Under the pieces are notes generated by a model. That model had not been told where the DNA came from. It saw nothing but the letters and a program-made list of their open reading frames with translations, and ran no database searches. Below, piece after piece: positions 9,331-17,600 of a stretch of DNA of 64,000 nucleotides (position 1 is its first letter; the number at the start of each line of letters is the position of its first letter). Source of the DNA: Prevotella sp. E2-28 (GTDB lineage Bacteria > Bacteroidota > Bacteroidia > Bacteroidales > Bacteroidaceae); assembly GCF_022024055.1 (NCBI RefSeq), contig NZ_CP091788.1, forward strand, positions 744,001 to 808,000, in the 5' to 3' direction. The translations under genes were made by a program, and so were the position numbers.

Positions 9331-9434
9331 CCCTACACTCACCCTACACAGGCCTCTCACTCGAAAATTGTGTCTTTCTTATGTAGTGCTGCAGGCAGAC
9401 AAAAGCCCTTTGTGTTTTAATAATTCCGTCGTTA

Positions 9435-9488
9435 GCGGACTTTTAGTCCGTCCCTAGCGGACTCTCAGTCCGTGCCCTACGTACGGGC
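9435..9488. repeat. Cluster of three small REP-like hairpins
   Basis: Two copies of the hairpin CGGACT-nnn-AGTCCG (9436-9450 and 9458-9472) stand head to tail, 22 bp apart, each preceded by TAG. A GCCC...GGGC palindrome around TACGTAC (9474-9488) follows. Such doublets resemble repetitive extragenic palindromes. Confidence 0.6.
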
Positions 9489-9524
9489 ATTTTGCATTAA
9501 TCATCCTGCCAATAAACCATTGAT

Positions 9525-9642
9525 TTAGACATCGTAAGTCATAGGTTAGGACATCGTAAACCATAGAGTTAGCACTCCAAAGTCACTGAGATGTGATGCC
9601 AAAGTTACTGAGATACGATGCCAAAGATACCGAGTGAGGGGT
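9525..9642. repeat. Imperfect tandem repeats, period about 22 bp
   Basis: Two near-identical 22-bp units begin CCAAAGT and end GATG (9577-9598, 9599-9620; three differences). A diverged third unit starts at 9621. Just upstream are two related 21-23 bp units containing GACATCGTAA (9525-9545, 9546-9568). No open frame of interest crosses them. Confidence 0.6.
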
Positions 9643-9649
9643 GTAGTGA

Positions 9650-9688
9650 GAGGCCAGTGAGAGGTAAAAATGACCTCTCACTGGTCTC
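9650..9688. repeat. Hairpin with perfect 12-bp stem
   Basis: CCAGTGAGAGGT (9654-9665) pairs perfectly with 9673-9684 around a 7-nt loop. The word GTGAGAGG and its complement recur at 9351-9360, 9645-9654 and about 9722, linking this hairpin to the surrounding degenerate repeats. Confidence 0.6.
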
Positions 9689-9791
9689 AAAGCCTTTGCT
9701 GCAGGCACTTTCCGGCGTATGGAGTGAGAGGTGAGGGTAAACGTCAAAAATGCCATCATTTGACAGCCGACCCAAGATTGTGAAACGTAGT

Positions 9792-9836
9792 TTTGCTTGT
9801 AGAGAAACGACGAGTTGCTTGCAGAGAAACAACCTT
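9792..9836. repeat. Direct repeat pair (about 20 bp)
   Basis: TTGCTTGTAGAGAAACGAC is followed at once by TTGCTTGCAGAGAAACAAC, differing at two positions. No function is apparent. Confidence 0.45.
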
Positions 9837-9873
9837 TCTCGATACTATTTTTGACAACAGTTATTTTTGTGTG

Positions 9874-10038
9874 CAACACCCACCCCAAGAATAGGAATAT
9901 TGTCTGAAAAGCCTTTAAATACAATATATTCAGCTAGGGTGGGTGTTTGGGTTAGTGTTAAGGCAACACCCCACCCGGCGCCTTCCCCTGTATTTAAAGG
10001 CCTCCCAGAAGATTTTCATGCTCTTGGGGTGGGTGTTG
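9874..10038. repeat. 165-nt symmetric near-palindrome (BIME- or MITE-like)
   Basis: Three nested arm pairs share one centre at about 9956: 9874-9890 with 10022-10038 (17 bp perfect), 9911-9923 with 9989-10001 (13 bp perfect) and 9936-9947 with 9965-9976 (one bulge). The outer and inner arms are themselves related, so a CAACACCCACCC-type word occurs four times in alternating orientation. A 69-codon frame across it is not credible as a gene. Confidence 0.75.
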
Positions 10039-10087
10039 ATAAAGTATCGTCATACTCCATGCTCTTTGAAAGGTAAAGGATCATAAG

Positions 10088-10130
10088 AAGCGAGCCGTAA
10101 TCACACGCCATGCGAGATTACGGCTCGCTT
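10088..10130. repeat. Perfect 15-bp inverted repeat
   Basis: AAGCGAGCCGTAATC (10088-10102) pairs perfectly with 10116-10130 around a 13-nt loop. There is no T-run, so it is not a classical terminator on the plus strand. Confidence 0.6.
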
Positions 10131-10285
10131 TGGACGAGGTTACGTCTCTTTAATCCGACGCTATACAAAATGACTTACTAATTCAATTATTTGGAAAGCA
10201 ACATAGAAGACTATGAAAGAGACATTATTAGGCAATTCATGATTGACATCAATCCTTCCTGTCACGTAATACCCCCAAAATCTTC

Positions 10286-10346
10286 ACTCGAGTGATTTCA
10301 CCGAATCAGCTAGCTCAAGTCATGAAATCACTCGAGTCATTTCATG
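10286..10346. repeat. Perfect 15-bp inverted repeat with a second overlapping hairpin
   Basis: ACTCGAGTGATTTCA (10286-10300) pairs with 10323-10337. A competing hairpin pairs CATGAAAT (10321-10328) with 10339-10346. The two cannot form together. Confidence 0.55.
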
Positions 10347-10495
10347 ATTTCAGCTATATAGGGTGAATTTCCTGCTTTTTCCTTGGCAAAATGGAGATGG
10401 ATACGCATTTTTCTCATCACCCAACTTTATCACAGCCACACGCAGAACTGATAAAAAGGAGTTTAACGGGAAGCGATATATCAAAGTACAATAAA

Positions 10496-10662
10496 AGCTG
10501 GTCACACGTGACCAGCTCTATATCTGAGTGAAAGAAACCAAGCGGCCGCTCGAACTTGTTCGCTTGCTACCAAAGGGACGCAAGAAGGTCGAATTGCTCA
10601 TCATCACGCAGATGCCACCGTTCCGCACATCGTGGCTCTACTTGGCTTCTCCTTTCACGTTG
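10496..10662 (-). ncRNA. Candidate small transcript on the minus strand, possibly encoding a 28-residue peptide
   Basis: A complete transcription unit is visible. The promoter is at 10663-10694. After a leader with a CCAC/GTGG hairpin comes an ATG at 10604, a 28-codon frame (MMSNSTFLRPFGSKRTSSSG..., stop 10518-10520), and directly after the stop a perfect 10-bp hairpin (10496-10517) followed by TTTTATTGT on this strand. A CAAGCG/CGCTTG pairing lies inside the frame. The segment is more GC-rich than its surroundings. It may be a structured sRNA rather than a coding RNA; I do not recognise the peptide. Confidence 0.5.
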
Positions 10663-10694
10663 CAAAGATAGAAAGTATTTTCGTTAATTCCAAA
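10663..10694 (-). promoter_or_regulatory. Promoter of the minus-strand small transcript
   Basis: Minus-strand TTTG (10691-10694), exactly 20 bp, then TATCTTTG (10663-10670): a full match to the Bacteroidota consensus. Confidence 0.75.
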
Positions 10695-10814
10695 TCTTTG
10701 AGCAGCGAATGCAATAAATGCTTGCATTTGTATTGCTGAGTTGTGAAAAAATTCGCCCGTCGGGTCAAATTTTTGAGAGGAAATCTTTCTAAATCTCATT
10801 TTTTCCTTGTACTA

Positions 10815-10846
10815 TTTGACAAGATTACTTTTTTTTACTACCTTTG
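10815..10846 (+). promoter_or_regulatory. Promoter of the candidate ncRNA at 10853
   Basis: TTTG (10815-10818), exactly 20 bp, TACCTTTG (10839-10846). Confidence 0.78.
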
Positions 10847-10852
10847 CATGCA

Positions 10853-10968
10853 AGTATCGGCAATTGTCGTTGTTCGACCTCTGGTCGCTTGTTCCCGTAA
10901 GGGTCTCAAGAAAACGACGCATGCTGCAAAGCATTAGTCTCTGAGAGCAGAGAGCCGATATGATTTTT
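10853..10968 (+). ncRNA. Candidate multibranched structured RNA
   Basis: Starting a few bases after a consensus promoter, the sequence folds as a closed multiloop. P1 pairs TATCGGC (10855-10861) with GCCGATA (10954-10960). P2 pairs GTCGTT (10866-10871) with AACGAC (10913-10918) and encloses CGACC-tct-GGTCG (10875-10887) and CCC-gtaa-GGG (10894-10903). Two more hairpins are ATGC...GCAT (10921-10934) and CTCT...AGAG (10939-10952). A run of five T follows P1. No tmRNA, RNase P or SRP hallmark is present. It may be a free RNA or the leader of the hsd operon. Confidence 0.5.
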
Positions 10969-11001
10969 GTGGGTAAAAAATAAAGCATCAGCTATTATTT
11001 C

Positions 11002-11208
11002 GCGTATAGCCAAAAGCGTAGGAAACTATTTGGAAATAAAAGAACGCACAGAAATAATATCTGGATAGGTGTCTGGACAGGACATCTTATCTCCTTATAT
11101 AGCGATGCATACACACTTTGGTGTGGTGCATACTTGTTAAGGAGATGGGGTTTCCTTCCTACGCTGCCTCATAGCTATACGCAATAAGGTGTACCACACT
11201 TTTTGCGT
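11002..11208 (+). ncRNA. Candidate structured leader upstream of hsdM with mutually exclusive stems
   Basis: Four nested pairings occur: 11002-11010 with 11174-11182 (9 bp), 11015-11024 with 11156-11165 (10 bp), 11089-11097 with 11138-11146 (9 bp), and 11105-11116 with 11121-11131. A second hairpin, ACGCAA (11179-11184) with TTGCGT (11203-11208) plus AGGTGT (11087+100 to 11192) with ACACTT (11196-11201), reuses the 3' arm of the first, so the two folds compete. It ends about 47 bp before the hsdM ATG, as a regulatory leader would. Confidence 0.45.
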
Positions 11209-11254
11209 CTTGGCGTGATTGATAGTTGAGTGCCTTAAAAACTTAAAGCATGAT

Positions 11255-13114
11255 ATGAACCAATCACAATATAACCAATTATTCTCGTTCATCTGGAACA
11301 TAGCAACAGATGTACTTGTCTATGCCTTTGAGAAAGGTGACTACAAGAAGATCATCCTGCCCATGATGGTGCTTCGTCGTATAGATGTATTGTTGGAGCC
11401 GACCAAGCAGCAGTTGTTGACGCAAAAAGAGTTGTTGGACAAGAACAATATTCAGAACCAAGACCCTATTCTGTATAACGTGACGGACTATCCCTTCTAT
11501 AACACGTCGAAGTTTACCATGAAGACGTTGAAGAGCGAGACGGACCCTTTACGTTTGAAGATGAATTTCACAGACTATCTGAATGGTTTCAGCAAGGATG
11601 TGCAGGACATCATCGACAAGTTTAAGCTTCGCCAGATGGTGGACAACTTGACTGAGGCTGAGCGCCTGGGCAGTATTATCGAGAAGTTTACGGATGACAA
11701 GATCAACCTCTCGAACAAGCCTGTTTTAGATGATGAGGGTAACGTGCGACTGCCTGCTCTTGACAACCACACCATGGGAACCATCTTTGAAGAATTGCTT
11801 CGAAGATTCAATGAGGAAAACAACGTTACAGAGGCGGGTGAACACTTCACACCTCGCGACTATGTAAAGCTGTTGGCTGACCTTGCCGTATTGCCTATTG
11901 CAGATAAGATTACTGATAATACCTATCATATTTACGACGGAGCGTGTGGCACGGGCGGCATATTAACCCTTGCACAAGACCGTATTCAGGAGATAGCCAA
12001 GAAACGGGGCAAACAAGTTACTATCAACATCTTCGGACAAGAACTGGAGCCTCATACCTTTGCCACTTGTAAGGCAGACCTTATGATTAGTGGCAATATC
12101 AAGGCTTTCCAATATCAGTATGGTGCAGAACAGCGTGAATATATTGCCTACGACAGCACCATCTCTCGTGATGGACATGCTGGCGAAACCTTCGACTTCT
12201 GCATCTCAAATCCTCCCTTTGGCACACCTTGGAAAGAGGACTTGAAGAAGCGTGGCTTAGGTGAGAACGAGAAGAAGAAGTTTACAGATAGCCGTTTTAC
12301 GGTACTCGATAATGAGGGTAAGGAACTCTCCTTTATTCCTGATATTGGCGATGCGCAGATGATGTTCCTGGCCAACAACCTGTCTCGTATGCGTGAAGAT
12401 ACAGCTCTTGGAACTCGTATAGTTGAAGTACATAATGGTTCTTCACTCTTTACAGGTGATGCAGGCTCTGGTGCCAGCAATCTTCGCCAGTACATCATTG
12501 AGAACGATTTGCTGGAGGCCATTATTGCGATGCCTGAAAACGACTTCTATAATACTGGTATCGGCACCTATATATGGGTCATTACCAATCGCAAGGAAGA
12601 GCGTCGCAAAGGATACGTACAATTGATAGATGCAACGGAAATCAAGTCGCCATTACGCAAGAATCTGGGTGATAAGAATTGCGAGACCTCTGAAGCTGAT
12701 CGTGAGCGAATTCTCAAATTGCTCATGGACTTCGAGGAAACACCACAAAGCAAGATCTTCCCTAATAATGAGTTTGGCTATTGGAGCGTGAAGGTTTATC
12801 AGCCCCAACGTGACGAGCAGGGTAACATCATCCTCAAGAAGGGCAAGCCTGTAATAGATAAGAAAAGCAAGGATACGGAGATTATTCCATTCCGATATGA
12901 GGGAGGCATCGAAGGTTTCTTCCAGGACGAAATTCTGCCATACTCTCCTGATTCTATCTTAGATGAGAATAGCATAGAGACAGGCTATGATCTCTCGTTC
13001 ACCAAGTATTTCTATAAGCCAAAAGAGCTGCGTTCGCTCCGCGAAATCAGTACTGATATTCGTGCCATTGAAGAGCGCACGGATGGATTATTAAACGAAA
13101 TCTTAGGAAAATAG
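11255..13114 (+). CDS. hsdM: Type I restriction-modification methyltransferase subunit
   Basis: A 619-residue HsdM. The first ATG with the family N-terminus (MNQSQYNQLFSFIWNIA) is at 11255; a TTG frame extension at 11219 runs into the leader region and is rejected. HsdM_N helical domain to about 150, then an N6-adenine methyltransferase: GEHFTPR, motif I DGACGTGG (about 227) for S-adenosylmethionine, and motif IV NPPFG (about 318). With HsdS it methylates adenine in a bipartite target; with HsdR it forms the nuclease. hsdS starts two bases after the stop. Confidence 0.95.
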   Translation: MNQSQYNQLFSFIWNIATDVLVYAFEKGDYKKIILPMMVLRRIDVLLEPTKQQLLTQKELLDKNNIQNQDPILYNVTDYPFYNTSKFTMKTLKSETDPLRLKMNFTDYLNGFSKDVQDIIDKFKLRQMVDNLTEAERLGSIIEKFTDDKINLSNKPVLDDEGNVRLPALDNHTMGTIFEELLRRFNEENNVTEAGEHFTPRDYVKLLADLAVLPIADKITDNTYHIYDGACGTGGILTLAQDRIQEIAKKRGKQVTINIFGQELEPHTFATCKADLMISGNIKAFQYQYGAEQREYIAYDSTISRDGHAGETFDFCISNPPFGTPWKEDLKKRGLGENEKKKFTDSRFTVLDNEGKELSFIPDIGDAQMMFLANNLSRMREDTALGTRIVEVHNGSSLFTGDAGSGASNLRQYIIENDLLEAIIAMPENDFYNTGIGTYIWVITNRKEERRKGYVQLIDATEIKSPLRKNLGDKNCETSEADRERILKLLMDFEETPQSKIFPNNEFGYWSVKVYQPQRDEQGNIILKKGKPVIDKKSKDTEIIPFRYEGGIEGFFQDEILPYSPDSILDENSIETGYDLSFTKYFYKPKELRSLREISTDIRAIEERTDGLLNEILGK

Positions 13115-13115
13115 T

Positions 13116-14384
13116 ATGGAAATGACACAATATAAATCCTTGATTTCAACACAACATCCTTCTCATTGGGAAGTTGTACGAAACAAAGCATTTTTATCTT
13201 TAACAGGAGAAGCTGTAGGGAAAAGAGCAAAAGACTTTGTTCTTCTTTCATTAACAACAAATGGTATTGTCGTAAGGGATGTGGAATCTGGCAAAGGAAA
13301 ATTCCCTAAAGACTTCGATACTTATCAAATCGTTAGACCAAATGAATTGGTATTTTGTCTATTTGATATTGATGAGACTCCAAGAACTGTAGGACTTGTA
13401 GAGAAAGAAGGTATGCTAACTGGCGCTTACACAGCATTAAACGTGAATCAGAAACGAGCTTTTCCACAATTTGTTTATTATTATTATTTAGCAGTAGATA
13501 ATATTAAGGGATTAAAACCATATTATTCTGGATTAAGAAAAACAGTTAGAGCAGATAAGTTTCTTCAAATATACATTCCTCTTCCCCCTCTTTCCGAGCA
13601 AGAGAAAATTGTGAGTTATTTGGATAGTAAAACCTCAAAGATAGATTCTTATGTAGCAGATAAGGAGAAAGAGATACTGCTTCTTCAAGAACTCAAACAG
13701 AAAACAATTGCTGAAGCCGTCACAAAGGGATTAAATCCTAATGTGAAGATGAAAGATAGCGGTATCTCATGGCTTGGAAAGATTCCTGTGCATTGGGAAA
13801 CAAAGCGAATTGCTAGCCTTTTTACAGGAAGAGTAAAAGCAAATTCTGATTTTGAGTATCATCATGCATTTAAGTTTTACTATGGAACATTAGTACCTAA
13901 AGAGGAAACTGGGGATATTGAAGAGTATAGGGATACCTATGTCAAGTATTCAGTTTTGCAGAAGGATGATATCATGATAAATGGGCTAAACCTCAATTAT
14001 GACTTCATTTCTCAAAGAGTTGCAATAGCTCCTTCTGATGGCATCATTACATCTGCTTATGTTGTAGCAAGACCAAGAAAGGATACAAATGCACAATACT
14101 ACAATTATCTCTTCAAGACGATGGATAACATGAAGTTGTTTCATGGGATGGGAACAGGAATAAGATTAACCCTTTCTTTTGATGAACTAAAGAAGCAATT
14201 AGTCATTGTACCACCAGTTGATGAGCAACAAACCATCGTTTCCTACATCGAAGAGAAGTGCCAAAAGATAGATATTCTGATAACGGAACTTCAGGCAGAG
14301 ATAGACTACCTGAAGGAATACAAGCAGCGCCTAATCGCTGATGTGGTAACAGGACAAGTTAACGTACAAAACGAAACGATATAA
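13116..14384 (+). CDS. hsdS: Type I restriction-modification specificity subunit
   Basis: A 422-residue HsdS with two target-recognition domains. TRD1 starts after HPSHWEV and ends in the conserved spacer PPLSEQEKIVSYLDSKTSKID (split here as LSEQEKIVSYL). TRD2 starts after IPVHWET and ends VDEQQTIVSYIEEKCQKID. The duplicated helical spacers set the gap in the bipartite DNA target. TRD DNA is visibly more AT-rich than hsdM or hsdR, usual for exchangeable specificity genes. Only one hsdS is present, with no recombinase or inverted partial copy, so no shufflon is evident. Confidence 0.95.
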   Translation: MEMTQYKSLISTQHPSHWEVVRNKAFLSLTGEAVGKRAKDFVLLSLTTNGIVVRDVESGKGKFPKDFDTYQIVRPNELVFCLFDIDETPRTVGLVEKEGMLTGAYTALNVNQKRAFPQFVYYYYLAVDNIKGLKPYYSGLRKTVRADKFLQIYIPLPPLSEQEKIVSYLDSKTSKIDSYVADKEKEILLLQELKQKTIAEAVTKGLNPNVKMKDSGISWLGKIPVHWETKRIASLFTGRVKANSDFEYHHAFKFYYGTLVPKEETGDIEEYRDTYVKYSVLQKDDIMINGLNLNYDFISQRVAIAPSDGIITSAYVVARPRKDTNAQYYNYLFKTMDNMKLFHGMGTGIRLTLSFDELKKQLVIVPPVDEQQTIVSYIEEKCQKIDILITELQAEIDYLKEYKQRLIADVVTGQVNVQNETI

Positions 14385-14388
14385 AAAA

Positions 14389-14413
14389 AGCACGAAAGAA
14401 GAATCTTCGTGCA
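14389..14413 (+). terminator. Hairpin after hsdS
   Basis: GCACGAAAGA pairs with TCTTCGTGC with one bulge, preceded by an A-run. As a plus-strand terminator it lacks a strong T-run; on the minus strand the A-run would serve, downstream of the ORF6N remnant. Confidence 0.45.
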
Positions 14414-14443
14414 AGAGTTCTTTGACATAGTGACACAAGGAAG

Positions 14444-14647
14444 TTAGGAATCCTCCTCGTCTTTTGGCTGAATAAAACCAATGGGACGGCGAGGCACACT
14501 CGACAGCATCAAGGCACCAAGTTCTGTGAAAGCGTATGGTAGAGATTTCTTGGGGCGCTTCATTCTTGATGTCATCACAAATTGTGATGAGATAAATTCT
14601 GACACTTCCAAATTTTTCTGAGAGATAATTCTTTTTAGATAAAAGGT
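14444..14647 (-). pseudogene. Remnant of an ORF6N-domain gene
   Basis: A minus-strand frame encodes SQFVMTSRMKRPKKSLPYAF followed by TELGALMLSS, the core of the ORF6N (KilA-N-associated) DNA-binding domain, where the usual form is LPYAFTEQGVAMLSS. The N-terminal half of the domain is missing or scrambled; the frame upstream of 14647 runs into the hsdR start on the other strand and has no similarity I recognise. ORF6N, RhuM and Fic-type genes often sit between hsd genes in Bacteroidota, so this is probably a decayed accessory gene. Confidence 0.6.
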
Positions 14648-14689
14648 GTCACTATTGGTTTGGAATAGAGATAAAAACGATATAAGATT

Positions 14690-17600
14690 ATGCCAACAAA
14701 TGTAAGCGAAATGAACCTCGAAGATACGATCTTTGCTTACCTGAGAGACAAGCAGGGATATGAAGAGGGAACGACCAATGACTACGTGAAAGACTACGCT
14801 CTGGATACGGAGCGAGTAAAGCGGTTCTTGCTTTCTACACAAAAGAAGAAAGTGGAGAATACGGCATGCTTCAGTAATGAGATATCTGAGCGCAGGTTCT
14901 TCACTGAGTTGGCAAAGCAGTTGGCTAATCGAGGCGTGACGGATGTGATGCGGAAGGGATTCCGCTTTATATCGGAACTCTTCGATATGTACTATCCATT
15001 GCCGTCAGAACTGAATCCAACGGCTCAGGAATTATATAAGAAGAACATCTTTTGCGTGACAAAAGAATTGGCATATAGCAAGGAGAATGACAACCGAATA
15101 GATTTGATGGTGTCGCTGAACGGTTTGCCCCTCATTACGATGGAACTGAAGAACCACTACACAGGGCAGACGGTGGAGAATGCCGTGAAGCAGTACCAGA
15201 CAGACCGTGACCCAAAGGATCCCTTGTTGGCTCCCAAGCGTTGTGCCGTACACTTTGCTGTGGATGATGACGACATCAAGATGTGTACATGGCTATGCGG
15301 AAAAGGGTCGTGGTTCCTGCCATTTAATAAAGGTGTAAATGGAGGTGCTGGTAATCCCGTCAATCCGAATGGCGTGAAGACGGCATATTTATGGGAAGAG
15401 ATATTGCAGAAGGAATCGCTGAGCGACATCATTGAGAATTATGCTCAGGTAGTAAAGCGCCTTGACCCTAAGACGAACACAGAGAAACAAAGTGTGGTGT
15501 GGCCTCGCTACCACCAGTTGGATTGTGTGCGTAAATTGTTGGCAGAGACAAAGGCTAAGGGAGTTGGGCAGCGGTTCTTGATACAGCATTCTGCAGGTTC
15601 TGGAAAGTCTAACTCCATCACGTGGCTGGCCTATCAGTTGGTGGGGCTATTAGATGGAACACAAGCCTTGCTGGATAGTGTCATCGTAGTGACAGACCGC
15701 GTGAATCTGGATACTCAAATCAAGAATAACATTGTTGCCTTCAAACGACTGCAGAACTTGGTAGCATGGGCAGATAGTGCCCAGTCGTTGAGAGAGCATC
15801 TGGAAAGCGGCAAGAAGATTATTATCACTATTGTGCATAAGTTCCCATTTATCTTGGAAGCGATAGGCACGGAACTAAAGCATAAACGATTTGGTATTAT
15901 CATCGACGAGGCCCATTCGAGTCAGAATGGTTCGCTGAGCGCTAAGATGAATATAGCGCTGAGTGGCAATGCTGGTGACGACGAAGAGGATTTGGAAGAC
16001 CGTCTGACGAAAATCATTGAGGGCAGGGAAATGGTGAAGAATGCCAACTACTATGCCTTCACAGCCACGCCCAAGAACAAGACGCTACAAATGTTTGGTA
16101 CAGCCTATCCAAAACCAGATGGTGAGATAGAGCATCGTCCGTTCCATGAATACACCATGAAACAGGCGATTGAAGAGGGCTTCATCATGGATGTGTTGGC
16201 ACACTATACCACATACAACAGCTTCTACAAGATTATCAAGTCTGTAGAAGATGACCCTGAGTTTGACAAGAAACAGGCATCGAAGAAACTGCGTGCTTTT
16301 GTGGAATCTCAGCCGGAGACAATACAACAGAAAGCCAGCATCATTGTGGAGCATTTCCATACACAGGTAATAGATAAAGGTAAGGTTGGTGGTCAGGCAA
16401 GGGCTATGGTGGTAACAAGCAGCATCTTGCGAGCCATTGAATTCTATTACGAGATCAAGCGTCTGCTGGAAGAACGCAAGAGTCCATACAAGGCCATCGT
16501 TGCTTTCTCTGGGGCAAAGGAGTATGGAGGAAAGAGCGTTACAGAGGCTGACATCAACGGCTTCCCCTCAAAGGATATAGAGGAGAATATGGAACACGAC
16601 CCATATCGCATATTGGTAGTGGCCGACAAGTTCCAGACAGGCTACGACCAACCTTTGCTGCATACAATGTATGTGGACAAGGTGCTGACGGATGTGAAAG
16701 CCGTCCAGACATTATCGCGTCTGAATCGTTGTCACCCCAAGAAGCGGGATACCTTTGTGCTGGATTTCTGTAACGATGCTGATAGTATTCAGCAGAGTTT
16801 CCAACGTTTCTATAAGACAACCATTCTTTCTAAGGAAACTGACCCCAACAAACTGAACGACCTGATAGCAGAGGTTGAGGATGCTAATATCTATACGGAA
16901 GAAGAGGTCAAAGAGTTGAATGAGAAGTATTGGTCAGGAGCTTCAAGAGAGACGATTGACCCCATTATCAATTTGGCTGTTGAGAGATTCAGAAAGCTGG
17001 ATGATAATGCGAAAATACGCTGTAAAAGTAGCATGAAGAGCTTCTGCCGCACCTATCCATTCATAGCAGCTGTAATGCCATTCAAGAGTATTGAGTGGGA
17101 GATGCTGAACACCTACTATTCTCTGTTGGTTACCAAGCTGCCAAAGCTGAAGAATGAAGACTTTACAGAGGGGTTGATAGAGTCCATTGACTTTGACCAA
17201 TATCGCATTATCAAGAATGAAGAGCAGAAGATAGAACTGGAGAATAGAAATACTGAAATAGATCCCATCCCTGTGGGTGGTCCCAAAGCTCCATCACAGC
17301 CAGATATGGCTAAACTGAGCGATATCTTGGACGAGTTTAACAGCATTAACTGGCAGAATATTGAATTGGCAAAGAAACAGCTCGATGAGTTGCCTGAACG
17401 ATTAGCTACTGATGTGACCTTTGTTAATGCAGCCAAAAACAGCAATAAGGAAACAGCCATGCAGCAATGTGCTAGTTCGCTGATGATGATTGTGGCACAG
17501 ATGCTGAGCGAGAATACGGAATTCTGCAGGAACTATCTGGACAATCCGGATTTCATGAACTTCATCAATTTGCGGGTGTTTGAGACCGTTTATAAAGGTC

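Noticed and set aside
9867..10076. 69-codon frame in the palindrome region
   Set aside because: It is entirely explained by the inverted repeat and shows no coding character.
10360..10495. Short minus-strand frames (for example one starting MRKMRIHLHFAKEK)
   Set aside because: Only about 25 codons, with no promoter of its own and no recognised family; could be decayed integrase-like DNA, but the evidence is too thin.
10743..10937. 64-codon plus-strand frame starting MKKFARRVKF
   Set aside because: It spans a consensus promoter and the structured RNA that follows; the composition looks random and no family is recognisable.
10853..11208. Retron msr-msd, tmRNA, SRP RNA, RNase P RNA or 6S RNA
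   Set aside because: No reverse transcriptase gene is near, no tmRNA ends or tag frame, no SRP GGAAG loop and no RNase P core were found. 6S-like length alone is not evidence.
13116..14384. Phase-variable hsdS shufflon
   Set aside because: Only one hsdS, no partial copies, no inverted repeats shared with another locus and no invertase in the window.
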